A stretch of 64,000 nt of DNA from Neobacillus niacini. Its GTDB lineage: Bacteria > Bacillota > Bacilli > Bacillales > Cytobacillaceae. The stretch spans positions 518,604-582,603 of the forward strand of contig NZ_JACWFG010000001.1 of NCBI RefSeq assembly GCF_019749295.1, written 5' to 3'. The number at the start of each line of letters is the position of its first letter. The first letter of the stretch is position 1. Both the position numbers and the translations under genes were made by a program. The notes beneath the pieces are model-generated. The model saw only the letters and a list, made by a program, of their open reading frames with translations. It was not told where the DNA came from and ran no database searches. Positions 23,472-32,838 of the stretch are shown here, one piece after another.

Positions 23472-26072
23472 TTAGCAATTCTTGTATGCCTGACGGTAGA
23501 TTTGCGCTAACTCTGCAACAAGTGGCTGTTTGGGATTTGCAATCGTATCTTGATCATCAAAGGCATGTTCAGCTAACACATTTATTTTTCTTTCGAATTC
23601 ACTTTTGTTTATACCTGATTCTTCTATACTCGTTGGAAGCTCCAACTCAACAATAAGTTTCATGATTGCTTGAACTAAACTCTCTACCCCTTCTTCTGTC
23701 GTTGCTGCAGGCAGACCAAGCATTTTAGCGATTTCTGCATAGCGTTGATCCGCTATAAAGTGTTCATATTTTGGGTATGTCATAAATTTATTAGGCTTTT
23801 GAGCATTGTAACGAATCACGTGTGGCAGCATCAGGGCATTAGCACGGCCATGTGCAATATTAAATTCAGCACCAAGTGCATGTGCCAGGCTATGGTTAAT
23901 TCCTAAGAATGAATTTGCAAATGCCATACCAGCTATGGTTGACGCATTGTGCATCTTTTCTCGGGCAAGTTCGTCATCGCCATCTCTGTAAGCCTTTGGC
24001 AAGTACTCAAATACTAATTGAATTGCTTTTAATGCCAATCCATCTGTAAAATCATTGGCAAGCACGGAAACATACGCTTCAATGGCATGTGTTAATACAT
24101 CTATCCCTGTATCTGCCGTAACATGCTTAGGAACGGTCATAACAAACTGTGGGTCGATAATAGCCAAATCTGGTGTTAATTGAAAGTCTGCTAGCGGATA
24201 TTTCATATTAGACTTTTTATCTGAAATAACCGAAAAGGAGGTTACCTCAGAACCTGTTCCTGATGTGGTAGGTATTGCAATTAATATTGCCTTACCGCGA
24301 AGAGCAGGGAATCTAACCACTCTCTTACTAGGATCGAAGAATTTTTGTTTTAAACTATTAAAATCTGCCTCTGGATGTTCATAGAACAACCACATCGCCT
24401 TTACAGCGTCCATGACAGAACCGCCTCCCAGAGCTATAAGACAGTCAGGCTGAAACTTTCTCATCCTTTCTGCACCTCTCTTAACAGCATCAATGTCTGG
24501 TTCAGTTTCAATGTCATACAACACTTCATATTGGATATTGCCAGGATGTTTTTCTAATTGATACAGTACTTTATCGATGGATCCATTTTTCATTTGACTT
24601 GAACTTGTTACAATAAATACTCTTGAGATTCCTGGAACAGATGATAGTACCTGAATCGAATTTCTTTCAAAGAATATTTGTGATGGAACCTTAAACCATT
24701 GTGTCATGTTTCTCCTTTTTGCAACTTTCTTAATGTTAATCAAATTCGCTGCTCCTACATTCTGAGACACAGAGTTCCCTCCATAAGTTCCGCACCCAAT
24801 CGTTAAGGACGGTAATGATGTGTTATAGATATCACCAATAGCACCGTGAGTCGATGGTGTATTAACCATAATTCTCCCAGCTTTCATACGCAGGGAAAAT
24901 GTATCAATTACATGCTGGTCTGCTGTATGAATAGCTGCAGAGTGTCCCAGTCCCCCATACTCAAGTGTTTCTTCAGCTAGAAGCAGGCCCTCAGCTAAAC
25001 TATTTACTTTATAGCATGCTAGAATAGGGCTTAATTTTTCACAAGAAAGCGGGTATTTCGGGCCAACGCCTTTTAATTCTGCTATTAAGATTTTGGTATC
25101 TGCGGGAACATTCACACCTGCCATTTTTGCTATCATAAATGCAGGTAATCCAACAATCAGTGGATTTAAAGAAGCACTTTTTTCATCTATCACTGCTTTT
25201 TCAATCATTTGTTTTTCTTCTTTATTTAAGAAATAACAATTGTTATCGAGCATTTCCCTTTTTACATCTTCATAGATTTCATTATCGATAATTAGGGCTT
25301 GCTCAGAGGCACAAATCATCCCGTTGTCAAATGTTTTAGATAGGATAATGTCATTTACTGCACGTTTTATATTGGCGCTTTTCTCTATATAACAAGGAAC
25401 ATTCCCCGCCCCAACACCAAGTGCTGGTTTTCCTGAACTATATGCAGCCTTCACCAAGTTAGGTCCGCCTGTTGCAAGAATGAGCGAAACCTTTGGATGC
25501 TTCATTAGGGCTTGAAATGCTTCATGGGAGGGAGTTTCAATCCACTGAATGCTATTCTCAGGTGCCCCTGCCTTTATTGCAGCTTCCCTTAGAAGGCGTG
25601 CAGTTTCAACACAGCATTTCTGTGCATATTTTGGAAACGCAAAGATAATTGGATTTCTAGTTTTAAGAGAAATCAATGATTTAAAAATTACAGTGGAGGT
25701 TGGGTTCGTAATAGGTATAACACCAGCTATGACACCAACTGGCTCGGCCATCTCTACCATTCCCTCATGTTCATTTTCATTAATAACTCCAACTGTTTTT
25801 AGGTCTCTAATATTGTTATAGATAAACTCTGTTGCAAACATATTTTTAAATACTTTATCTTCATATACGCCTCTTCTAGTTTCTTCTACTGCCAGCTTAG
25901 CTAAATCTTTATGGTTATCAAGGGCAGTATAGGCCATTTGCTTGACAATCTCGTCTACCATTTCCTGATTGAAGCAGCGAAATTCAGCTAACGCCTTAGC
26001 TCCATTTTTAGCTAAGATATCAATCATTGCTGCAACATGTTTTTCCTTTAAGACTCTTTCTTCTACTGCCAT
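23472..26072 (-). CDS. adhE: Bifunctional acetaldehyde-CoA/alcohol dehydrogenase
   Basis: An 866-aa fusion enzyme reducing acetyl-CoA to acetaldehyde and then ethanol with two NADH. The N-terminal aldehyde dehydrogenase half has the Cys in [11 protein letters not shown]. The C-terminal iron alcohol dehydrogenase half has [26 protein letters not shown] and the His ligands in [27 protein letters not shown] precedes the ATG. The upstream region holds a FadR-like palindrome. Adjacent PHA genes compete for the same acetyl-CoA and reducing power under oxygen limitation. Confidence 0.95.
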   Translation of the reverse strand: MAVEERVLKEKHVAAMIDILAKNGAKALAEFRCFNQEMVDEIVKQMAYTALDNHKDLAKLAVEETRRGVYEDKVFKNMFATEFIYNNIRDLKTVGVINENEHEGMVEMAEPVGVIAGVIPITNPTSTVIFKSLISLKTRNPIIFAFPKYAQKCCVETARLLREAAIKAGAPENSIQWIETPSHEAFQALMKHPKVSLILATGGPNLVKAAYSSGKPALGVGAGNVPCYIEKSANIKRAVNDIILSKTFDNGMICASEQALIIDNEIYEDVKREMLDNNCYFLNKEEKQMIEKAVIDEKSASLNPLIVGLPAFMIAKMAGVNVPADTKILIAELKGVGPKYPLSCEKLSPILACYKVNSLAEGLLLAEETLEYGGLGHSAAIHTADQHVIDTFSLRMKAGRIMVNTPSTHGAIGDIYNTSLPSLTIGCGTYGGNSVSQNVGAANLINIKKVAKRRNMTQWFKVPSQIFFERNSIQVLSSVPGISRVFIVTSSSQMKNGSIDKVLYQLEKHPGNIQYEVLYDIETEPDIDAVKRGAERMRKFQPDCLIALGGGSVMDAVKAMWLFYEHPEADFNSLKQKFFDPSKRVVRFPALRGKAILIAIPTTSGTGSEVTSFSVISDKKSNMKYPLADFQLTPDLAIIDPQFVMTVPKHVTADTGIDVLTHAIEAYVSVLANDFTDGLALKAIQLVFEYLPKAYRDGDDELAREKMHNASTIAGMAFANSFLGINHSLAHALGAEFNIAHGRANALMLPHVIRYNAQKPNKFMTYPKYEHFIADQRYAEIAKMLGLPAATTEEGVESLVQAIMKLIVELELPTSIEESGINKSEFERKINVLAEHAFDDQDTIANPKQPLVAELAQIYRQAYKNC

Positions 26073-26199
26073 TATCTATCCCTCCAAGTCATTCTTTTCA
26101 ATAAGTATTTTCCTCACCCAATAATTAGGTGAATTAATCTTTTCTGGCTAAAATATATCATGCTGAGCAATGCTGAATTTGTCGAATTTTGCTAAAAAA

Positions 26200-26217
26200 C
26201 GAATGAACATTCATTCA
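26200..26217. promoter_or_regulatory. FadR-like operator upstream of adhE
   Basis: CGAATGAACATTCATTCA matches the B. subtilis FadR (TetR-type, long-chain acyl-CoA-responsive) consensus TGAATGAMTANTCATTCA, as I remember it, at most positions, with arms GAATGA/TCATTC. It lies 128 nt before the adhE start and past the ppc terminator. Binding is inferred. Confidence 0.5.
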
Positions 26218-26269
26218 TTTTTAATATTTTCACAAATTGTTCAAAAATAACTACTCCTTCAATTGAAAA

Positions 26270-26306
26270 TAAAAAACCGCACCCCTCTTTTTTGGGGATG
26301 CGGTTT
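26270..26306 (-). terminator. Terminator of ppc
   Basis: AAACCGCA-CCCC/GGGG-A-TGCGGTTT stem (26274-26285, 26294-26306) with a T-run on the minus strand. Confidence 0.9.
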
Positions 26307-26316
26307 ACAATTTAAC

Positions 26317-29079
26317 TCAACCAGTATTACGTAATCCTGCTGATATTCCACTTATTGTAAGAAGGACTTCAGTCATTAATTCTTCAGTAGGCTCGTCTTG
26401 TTGTCTTAATTGTTTAATTAATTCGACCTGTAAAAAGTTTAATGGATCAACATATGGATTTCGGCGATATACCGAGTCCTTAATGTTAGGTGTGTGATCA
26501 AGCAATTCTTTATCACCAGTTATTTTGAGCAAAATACTCTTTGTTTTTTCGTATTCTTCCAAGATATTAGAAAAGATCCGCTCAGCAATTTGCTGATCTT
26601 CTACTAGTAATAGGTATTCTTTTGCAGTTGTGATATCCGCCTTCATCAAAGCCATTTGCAGATTATCAATTGTTGACCGGAAGAATGGCCATTTCTCATA
26701 CATCACCTTTAATTGTTGAAGATTTTGATCACTCTTTGAAGCAAAGCTTTCCAACCCGGTACCTGCAGCGTACCAAGCAGGCAGCAGCTGTCTGCTTTGT
26801 GTCCATGCAAACACCCATGGAATAGCCCTTAAATCCTCAAATCGGCCGCGGTTCTTTCTGCTCATTGGTCGTGATCCGATATTAAGGTCCCCAAGTTCTC
26901 TAAGAGGTGTCGCTTCATTAAAGTAGGTAAGAAAGTCTGAATCTTCAAAAACGAGTGATTGATATTTCTTTAATGCGACGCTGGAAATCTCTTCAATTGC
27001 AGATTCCCATGAACCATCACGCATGTTGCCACGCTCTGCCTCTTTTGAAACGTGAGCTGTTGCCAGCATTAGTGTCGAGGTTGCCTGTTCTAGGCTCCGA
27101 TAAGCGATGTCTTCAAGTAAATAACGAGATGAAAGAACTTCCCCCTGCTCGGTAATCTTTACTCCATCCCCAATTGTTTCTGCAGGTTGAGATAATAGGC
27201 TTTTATTTAATGGACCGCCGCCTCTTCCAAGAGACCCGCCGCGGCCATGGAAAAATTTCAATCCTATTTGATACTTGCTAGCCATTTCATGAATTTCAAG
27301 CTGTGCTTTATACAGCTTCCAATTGGCTGTCAGCGTGCCGCCGTCTTTACTTCCGTCTGAATATCCAAGCATGACTTCCTGTTGGTTGTTCATGACTTCT
27401 AAGTGATTGCGATACACAGGCATTTTAAATAAGGTTTCCATAATTATTGGACCCGCAGTTAAATCTTCAATCGTTTCAAGTAATGGAGCCACATTTAATT
27501 GGCTTTCAACACTCCCATCTGCATGAAGCCGATAAATTCCTGCCTCTTTGGCCAAAACCAATACTTCAAGTAAGTCACTAGGAGATTTGGTCATACTTAC
27601 AAGATAAACAGAAATCGAACGGGTTCCAAACTCTTTATGAGCTTTTCTAATCATTTGAAATACCTGAATCATTTTCTGAGTTTCAGGAGTATAATCTTCA
27701 TTTAATAAAAGAAGCGGTCTTGGGTCCTTTAAAATACTTTCTAAAATTCTTACCTTTTCGTCTTCGGAAAGCTGTGCATAATCATCCGAAATTCGTACTT
27801 TTCGTAAAATTTCTGTCATGGCTGCTTCATGCTCACCACTGTGATTACGAATATCAAGTGTCGCAAGATGAAAACCGAAAAGCTGTACCTGACGAATCAA
27901 CTTTTGGATTGTTTTTAACTCATGTGCCGCAGGATGATGACTTTTCAAACTTCTTTTGACTAAGAATAAATCCTCTAGCAACTCTTCTGCAGTAACATAC
28001 CCTAAATCAGACTGTCCAACTTGTTTTAATCGTTCGATGATTACAGCGAACTTTCGGCGATAAACTTCTGATTTTACCGGCCATTTTTTATCATCAGTTA
28101 AATACTTATTTTCTTCTTCCTCTATTGTATCAATGAATTCTGAACTTACTTCTACTCGAGTTGTAGAATGACTATATCGTTTCATCAAATCGACTAAAAC
28201 ATTTTTATACTTTTTTAAGACAAGCTTCCGCTGCCTTTGTAATGTCTCCCACGTTACCTCAGGCGTAACATTGGGATTCCCATCTCTGTCTCCGCCTATC
28301 CATGAACCAAATCTTAAAAAATTAGGAACATCCCATTTTTTTGCAGAATAGTTCTTATCTAAACAATCCTCTACTTCACGGTGAATTTCAGGAAGAACTT
28401 CAAACAAGGTCTGATCAAAATAATACAGCCCATTCCGCACCTCATCTAGCACAGTCGGCTTATTATGACGCAGTTCATCTGTTTGCCATAGAATAGTAAC
28501 TTCATTGAATAAACTCTCTTCGAGCTTCCGACGTTCTCTGCTTGTTAAAAGAGGATGATCAAGTTTCTTTAAAATTGCAGCTATACGTTGTTGAATTTCC
28601 AATATTGAACGCTTTGCTGCCTCTGTAGGGTGGGCCGTTATTACCAGCTCTAAGGACAATTTGTTTAAAACATCTTGAATCATATGTTCATTAATATTAT
28701 TTTCCTTTAAAGCAAGAACCGCACTCTCAATTGAGTCGGGTTGAACGATGGTGTCATCTTCTAAATGATATTGCCTCTTTCTGCGAATACGGTGATTTTG
28801 TTCAGCTACATTTATCAAATGAAAGTACATTGAAAATGCGCGAATCACTTGTTTTCTCATTGGGCTGCTGAGGTTTGAGATCTCCTGTTTTAATTCAGAA
28901 TAAATATCTTGATCAAAATGAATCCTAAGTGTTTTACACATCATACGAATTTTTTCCACTTTATCTAGTAAATCTGTTCCCCCGTGATTGACAAGGATTT
29001 CACCAAGTATTTGTCCAAGTAATTTAACATCGCGGCGAAGTGGAAGACTGCTGTCATTCACTTTCAATTCTGTACTCAT
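26317..29079 (-). CDS. ppc: Phosphoenolpyruvate carboxylase
   Basis: 920 aa, full length. It carboxylates PEP to oxaloacetate to refill the TCA cycle. Seen motifs: LVITAHPTEA (catalytic His), FLRFGSWIGGDRDGNP, FHGRGGSLGRGGGP and the C-terminal GLRNTG that enters the active site. It is a single gene with its own terminator, in the same direction as adhE. Many Bacillus species lack ppc and use pyruvate carboxylase alone, so it is a useful lineage marker. Confidence 0.96.
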   Translation of the reverse strand: MSTELKVNDSSLPLRRDVKLLGQILGEILVNHGGTDLLDKVEKIRMMCKTLRIHFDQDIYSELKQEISNLSSPMRKQVIRAFSMYFHLINVAEQNHRIRRKRQYHLEDDTIVQPDSIESAVLALKENNINEHMIQDVLNKLSLELVITAHPTEAAKRSILEIQQRIAAILKKLDHPLLTSRERRKLEESLFNEVTILWQTDELRHNKPTVLDEVRNGLYYFDQTLFEVLPEIHREVEDCLDKNYSAKKWDVPNFLRFGSWIGGDRDGNPNVTPEVTWETLQRQRKLVLKKYKNVLVDLMKRYSHSTTRVEVSSEFIDTIEEEENKYLTDDKKWPVKSEVYRRKFAVIIERLKQVGQSDLGYVTAEELLEDLFLVKRSLKSHHPAAHELKTIQKLIRQVQLFGFHLATLDIRNHSGEHEAAMTEILRKVRISDDYAQLSEDEKVRILESILKDPRPLLLLNEDYTPETQKMIQVFQMIRKAHKEFGTRSISVYLVSMTKSPSDLLEVLVLAKEAGIYRLHADGSVESQLNVAPLLETIEDLTAGPIIMETLFKMPVYRNHLEVMNNQQEVMLGYSDGSKDGGTLTANWKLYKAQLEIHEMASKYQIGLKFFHGRGGSLGRGGGPLNKSLLSQPAETIGDGVKITEQGEVLSSRYLLEDIAYRSLEQATSTLMLATAHVSKEAERGNMRDGSWESAIEEISSVALKKYQSLVFEDSDFLTYFNEATPLRELGDLNIGSRPMSRKNRGRFEDLRAIPWVFAWTQSRQLLPAWYAAGTGLESFASKSDQNLQQLKVMYEKWPFFRSTIDNLQMALMKADITTAKEYLLLVEDQQIAERIFSNILEEYEKTKSILLKITGDKELLDHTPNIKDSVYRRNPYVDPLNFLQVELIKQLRQQDEPTEELMTEVLLTISGISAGLRNTG

Positions 29080-29183
29080 GCTTTCACCTTCCCTGTACTA
29101 GTTCATTGACTAAATTTTTTTATTTATTAATATAACATATCTTTTAGTCTTCTGTAAAAAAATTTTTAGAATAATTAAAAAAA

Positions 29184-29208
29184 GCAACCCGAAATTTATC
29201 CGGATTGC
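29184..29208 (-). terminator. Terminator of SRPBCC gene
   Basis: GCAACCCG/CGGATTGC stem (29184-29191, 29201-29208; one G-T pair) followed on the minus strand by seven T. Confidence 0.85.
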
Positions 29209-29221
29209 GTAAAATTGACTT

Positions 29222-29671
29222 TTACTTTTGCTTAAATTCTTCAAGCTTTGAAGAAATCGCTGCAGCTACTTCTTCTGTTGATTTCGGTATCGCATTTTTA
29301 AAAAGCGAATTTGCCAATGAACCCAATGCCCCGCTAGCATTAATTTCAATGTATCCGGTCAGCAAGGTTTTATTTTTATTAAGCACTTGTGCTTCAAAAT
29401 AACCTTCCCCAATATACTTTTCATTGGTGCGCCTTAATTCAAAGCTGACTTTAGTTGGTTCATTCCACTCTTTAATATTTATTACTAAACCAACCTTTTT
29501 TTTCATAATACCAAGGTCACTCTTAAATTCCCATGTAATTAAGTGATCATTGATTTGTTCATGTTGAATATATCCCGGAACAAGTGGTGCCCAATTATTC
29601 GCATCCCTTGCAAAATCCCAAATCACTTTTATGGGGATATCTAATTCTATCTGCTGAATTTCACTTGGCAT
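29222..29671 (-). CDS. SRPBCC (CoxG-like) family protein
   Basis: 149 aa from ATG 29671 (AGAGGGA upstream); the frame to 29779 is not supported. The pattern IPIKVIWDFARDANNWAPLVPGY at the N-terminus and the C-terminal helix (AAAISSKLEEFKQK) fit the START/Bet v1-like SRPBCC fold, which binds hydrophobic ligands. It resembles CoxG-type members, though no carbon monoxide dehydrogenase genes are near. A lipid or hydrophobic ligand is possible. An orphan hairpin precedes the start. Confidence 0.75.
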   Translation of the reverse strand: MPSEIQQIELDIPIKVIWDFARDANNWAPLVPGYIQHEQINDHLITWEFKSDLGIMKKKVGLVINIKEWNEPTKVSFELRRTNEKYIGEGYFEAQVLNKNKTLLTGYIEINASGALGSLANSLFKNAIPKSTEEVAAAISSKLEEFKQK

Positions 29672-29697
29672 TTGTATCCCTCTTTCGTATAAAATGT

Positions 29698-29727
29698 AAA
29701 AGACCTTCATTGTGCTGAAGGTCTTTT
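29698..29727. terminator. Orphan bidirectional hairpin in a divergent intergenic region
   Basis: AAAAGACCTTCA/TGAAGGTCTTTT (29698-29709, 29716-29727) with T-tracts on both strands. It lies 26 nt before the SRPBCC start and 118 nt before the YczE-like gene, with no gene ending there. It could be an attenuator for the SRPBCC gene or a transcription insulator. Confidence 0.6.
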
Positions 29728-29845
29728 TTACATTTATATGATGAATATTAACTTTATAGACAAAAAGATTGATAATCAAAAGGATATCTTTTAAGATTTA
29801 GAATAATTAACGTACAGATTATACATTTTTTGGGGGTCCTTGCCG

Positions 29846-30484
29846 GTGAAAGCCTTTCAATATTTACTATTTTTCTTGGGATTGACACTTTTCGGACTAG
29901 GAAATGCCATTGCAGTAAAAGTGCAATATATTGGTTTACATCCATGGGAGGTTTTAAATGTAGCCTTGTATCAACATTTTGGACTTACCATAGGAACTTG
30001 GGGCGTTATTTGTGGATTATTTCTAATTATTATTTCCTTTTTTACAGCAAGGAAGTATATAAGCATTGGGACTTTTTTAAATGCTTTATTTATTGGACCC
30101 ATCATGGATTTTTTTCTGTGGTTAGATATATTACCTGAGGCTGCAAATTCCTGGATTGATTATCTAATTTTACTGCTTGCCATTGTAATTGCTGGGATTG
30201 GCGGGGGGATGTATGTTGCTGCTGGTCTTGGTGCAGGACCACGGGATGGCTTTATGCTCTCCATCTCGCATAATACAAAATTATCGGTAAGTCAGGCACG
30301 TATTCTGGTTGAAAGTTTTGTGCTGGTCATCGGATTTATTCTAGGAGGACCGGTTTTTATTGCAACCTTCCTATATACCTTAATCCAAAGTCCTGTTTTC
30401 CAAAAATCATTAGTGATTTTTAAAAGTTTAGTTGAAGTATTTAAAAATAAAGATAAACAAATTAGAGAAGACGTGTATCTATAG
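29846..30484 (+). CDS. YczE family membrane protein
   Basis: 212 aa from GTG 29846, 9 nt after GGGGG; the TTG six bases upstream is too close to that site. About five membrane segments. FLGLTLFGLGNAIAVKVQYI, LHPWEVLNVALYQH, the glycine-rich GIGGGMYVAAGLGAGPRDGF and LVESFVLVIGFILGG are the YczE/YyaS/YitT-like pattern. B. subtilis YczE (215 aa) matters for lipopeptide production, perhaps through membrane anchoring of a transferase. Here the gene stands alone with its own terminator. Confidence 0.75.
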   Translation: MKAFQYLLFFLGLTLFGLGNAIAVKVQYIGLHPWEVLNVALYQHFGLTIGTWGVICGLFLIIISFFTARKYISIGTFLNALFIGPIMDFFLWLDILPEAANSWIDYLILLLAIVIAGIGGGMYVAAGLGAGPRDGFMLSISHNTKLSVSQARILVESFVLVIGFILGGPVFIATFLYTLIQSPVFQKSLVIFKSLVEVFKNKDKQIREDVYL

Positions 30485-30500
30485 ACACACGTCTTTCTTC
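30466..30500 (+). terminator. Terminator of YczE-like gene
   Basis: AAGACGTGT/ACACGTCTT stem (30468-30476, 30487-30495) followed by TCTTCT. It overlaps the last codons. Confidence 0.75.
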
Positions 30501-30508
30501 TAATACAG

Positions 30509-31111
30509 CTATATAACTTCCACTCTATCGGAGTTAAAATCTCTATAATATGTTTGGGGCGTTAAGTTATTAATATCATGTTCATGTGCTTCAGCAAAGT
30601 AGGAGGATAATTTCCCCTCATAAACCAATTCTAAGGAAGCAGATTCTTTGATGTCATCTGGAGTAACAAGCGACAGCGGCTTTTGTTTATTGATTTTCAC
30701 TCCTGACTCTTCAAGTAAAGCGGCAACAAAGTGGGAACAAAAGAACGCATTTTTACGGTCTAATTCCAAATTGAACATAACAGCAAATAAACCTAATAAA
30801 TTATAGCGATACTCTCCTTTATTCTTTTCAATTTCCTTAATTTTTTGACAAATTGTTTCATATTGTTTTTCTGAGATTGTACAGCAGTAAATAGCACAAT
30901 CAGCATTCCTGAATATTCCGCCTCGGATATTTTCTCTAACAAAGCCAGCTAAGAAAGGATTGCGGGGTCTTTTTCTTCCAAAACTATAAACATCCCATAA
31001 TTGATCATCAAGTGCAATGGAAGCATGATTATGCGGTTTCTTCGTATATAGTTTAATCATTTTTGTTAATACGGTCCCGGTATCAGTAAGAAGTACGTAA
31101 ACCTTCCTCAT
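30509..31111 (-). CDS. YiiX/YebB-like permuted NlpC/P60 cysteine hydrolase
   Basis: 200 aa from ATG 31111 (GAGGGGG upstream). The order is His first (KKPHNHASIALDD, residues ~25-37) and Cys later (FFCSHFVAALLEES, ~135-148), the circularly permuted arrangement of the YiiX/YebB and LRAT-like branch of the NlpC/P60 superfamily. These enzymes act on amide or ester bonds, including lipid acyl groups. No signal peptide, so it is probably cytoplasmic. The substrate is unknown. It converges with the YczE-like gene. Confidence 0.65.
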   Translation of the reverse strand: MRKVYVLLTDTGTVLTKMIKLYTKKPHNHASIALDDQLWDVYSFGRKRPRNPFLAGFVRENIRGGIFRNADCAIYCCTISEKQYETICQKIKEIEKNKGEYRYNLLGLFAVMFNLELDRKNAFFCSHFVAALLEESGVKINKQKPLSLVTPDDIKESASLELVYEGKLSSYFAEAHEHDINNLTPQTYYRDFNSDRVEVI

Positions 31112-31156
31112 CCTATATTCCCCCTCTTTTTCTATAGGAAGGGATTCTTTTCGCAT

Positions 31157-31421
31157 GATCCCTTGATATTATCTATTATTCTTTATATTTATCATACCGT
31201 ACATATCTCCTGGTATAAACAATCTGGAGTATTATTTTCAACTAAGACTTAAGACTTAAGACTTATCCCGTAAACAGGAATTCGTATATCTCATATATTA
31301 TAATTCACTAAATTAAATTCCTCATAGAAACACATTTTTCCTGTTTTTTTTATAAAAATTTCCCATTTTTAACAATTCAAGCATACTATAATACATTCAC
31401 TGATGATTAGGGGTGTAAAAA
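31157..31421. other. Intergenic region with short tandem repeat
   Basis: Between divergent genes. Three tandem copies of TAAGACT at 31243-31263, and a TATAAT at 31387-31392 that probably serves the plus-strand coiled-coil gene. No small gene was seen. Confidence 0.5.
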
Positions 31422-32003
31422 ATGGGATTATATATTAATAAAGGTAAACATCCAACTGTATTTAAAAATAATAAGAAAATATCAGAGCCCAACCAAGAGC
31501 TGGTGAGAAAGGATTATCTTACTGAAATAATAGACGAACAGCAGCAAGCAAATGTTTCACTCATTAATGCCATCAACGCGATGAAGCATCAATTCCTTAA
31601 CCAAGAGGTAGTACAAGCAAGCCACTTGAATACGATTACTACACAATTAAATGAACTTAGAACAAGTAATTTACAACATAAAGAATACGAAGAATTAATT
31701 ATTCATTTATTGAAAACACAAGAGGATTTACAAAAACAATTATCCGAAAAAATTAGTAAACAAGAAGAATTTCAAATGGGGGTATTAAATCGGCTGGATC
31801 AGCAAGAAGCATTAACGGAGAAAATTTTCCGTCAAATCAATCATATTCGCTCCATCCTTTTTGAACGAACAAACTACCTAGCAGAAAAAATTGATGAAGG
31901 ATATAAAATTACATCCTCCTATGTGTATAATCTTATGACCGGTTCGGACCAGCCTGTTACATTTTATTTAATGAATAATAAAAATACAGAAAAACAGAAG
32001 TAA
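31422..32003 (+). CDS. Coiled-coil protein of unknown function
   Basis: 193 aa, no membrane segment. Residues ~25-165 are almost continuous helix with heptad character (EQQQANVSLINAINAMKHQF, QEDLQKQLSEKISKQEEFQM), rich in Gln, Glu and Asn. AGGGGTG precedes the ATG. Single gene with its own terminator. The family is not recognised; Bacillus genomes have such cytoplasmic coiled-coil proteins of unknown role. Confidence 0.6.
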   Translation: MGLYINKGKHPTVFKNNKKISEPNQELVRKDYLTEIIDEQQQANVSLINAINAMKHQFLNQEVVQASHLNTITTQLNELRTSNLQHKEYEELIIHLLKTQEDLQKQLSEKISKQEEFQMGVLNRLDQQEALTEKIFRQINHIRSILFERTNYLAEKIDEGYKITSSYVYNLMTGSDQPVTFYLMNNKNTEKQK

Positions 32004-32008
32004 GTACT

Positions 32009-32040
32009 GGTGCCATAGAAAACAGGGCACCTGTTTTTTT
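32009..32040 (+). terminator. Terminator of coiled-coil gene
   Basis: GGTGCC/GGCACC stem (32009-32014, 32026-32031) with an 11-nt loop, followed by T8. Confidence 0.85.
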
Positions 32041-32081
32041 TGAGCTGCTATTCAATCATAACATGAATTTATGAAACAAAA

Positions 32082-32110
32082 GAAGCCCTTTCATTTGAGA
32101 AAAGGGCTTC
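32082..32110 (-). terminator. Terminator of IDEAL-domain gene
   Basis: A 10-bp stem GAAGCCCTTT/AAAGGGCTTC (32082-32091, 32101-32110) followed on the minus strand by TTTTGTTTC. Confidence 0.8.
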
Positions 32111-32137
32111 CAATATGAGAATATGTCTGTCAGGTAT

Positions 32138-32335
32138 TTACGATGAAATTTTCTTTAGTTCCTCTGATAACTCGAGGAAGGCTTTCTCATTTCTCTCTTG
32201 TAAAGAGCGGTCGATTTCCTTACGGAGCACATGTCTTCTAAATTCAATCAAGGCGTGGTTTAAAAACATCTCAGCAATTACAGAATCGTTGTTTTCATCA
32301 GTTTGTTGTGGTGAATTTAATAATCTCTTTTCCAT
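32138..32335 (-). CDS. Small IDEAL-domain protein
   Basis: 65 aa from ATG 32335 with AAGGAG 9 nt upstream. The C-terminal EIDRSLQERNEKAFLELSEEL is the IDEAL motif (I-D-x-[AS]-L-x-x-[RG]-[DN]-x-x-x-F). The preceding helix is EMFLNHALIEFRRHVLRKE. IDEAL is a short C-terminal module in Bacillus proteins such as YpiB and ComK-binding regions, thought to mediate protein contacts. Function here is unknown. Confidence 0.75.
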   Translation of the reverse strand: MEKRLLNSPQQTDENNDSVIAEMFLNHALIEFRRHVLRKEIDRSLQERNEKAFLELSEELKKISS

Positions 32336-32465
32336 GGAAATCAACTCCTTGAGCTTTTTCTTATTATACAGTTAATTTTCTAAAAATTCAAACATTATAT
32401 TTAATATCAATTAAAAAATTTTTTCACTTTTATTCAAACCAATGGTTTTACCGTTTTACAGTTGT

Positions 32466-32718
32466 CTGTTAATTTCCGCTCCACAAAGGAAAGCTTCTTT
32501 GAATAATCACCGCAGGGACAGGCGGTCTTTGCCTGTCACGAGGCACTTCGCTTTCCGCGGGCGGTCCGGGAAGCCTCCTCGGCGCTTAAGCGCCTGCGGG
32601 GTCTCCCCCTGCCCGTCCTCCCGCAGGACATTGATTTACCTCCTCGAATATGCCCACGCACGAAGAAAATGCGATAGCATTTTCGAGGAGTCTTCGTGCC
32701 TTCCGCTCCAATTAACAG
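32466..32718 (+). repeat. Dispersed GC-rich palindromic repeat, copy C (long form)
   Basis: Perfect 9-bp outer arms CTGTTAATT (32466-32474) and AATTAACAG (32710-32718). Next inside are TTCCGCTCC and CCTTCCGCTCC, CTTTCCGCGGGCGG, GCCTCCTCGGCGC, the apex GGCGCTTAAGCGCC (shared with copy B) and CTCCCGCAGGA. Extra sequence on both sides (CAGGCGGTCTTTGCCTGTC and AGAAAATGCGATAGCATTTTC hairpin) makes it ~253 bp. It fills most of the 32345-32838 gap. Confidence 0.85.
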
Positions 32719-32838
32719 AGTGCCAAAATATTAAAAACTGCCTTTATTTAAGAAAAATTTAATAGTTTTTTTAGATTGCTTTTATATCTCCCGACTACAC
32801 TAAGTTTGTAACAAAATAATGATTGGGGGAAGAAGATT

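Noticed and set aside
26219-26245. Possible Rex site before adhE
   Set aside because: Only a TTGTGAA half-site on the minus strand; the second half does not match.
31243-31263. TAAGACT x3 tandem as a regulatory array
   Set aside because: Only three short copies, far from a recognisable promoter; probably slippage.
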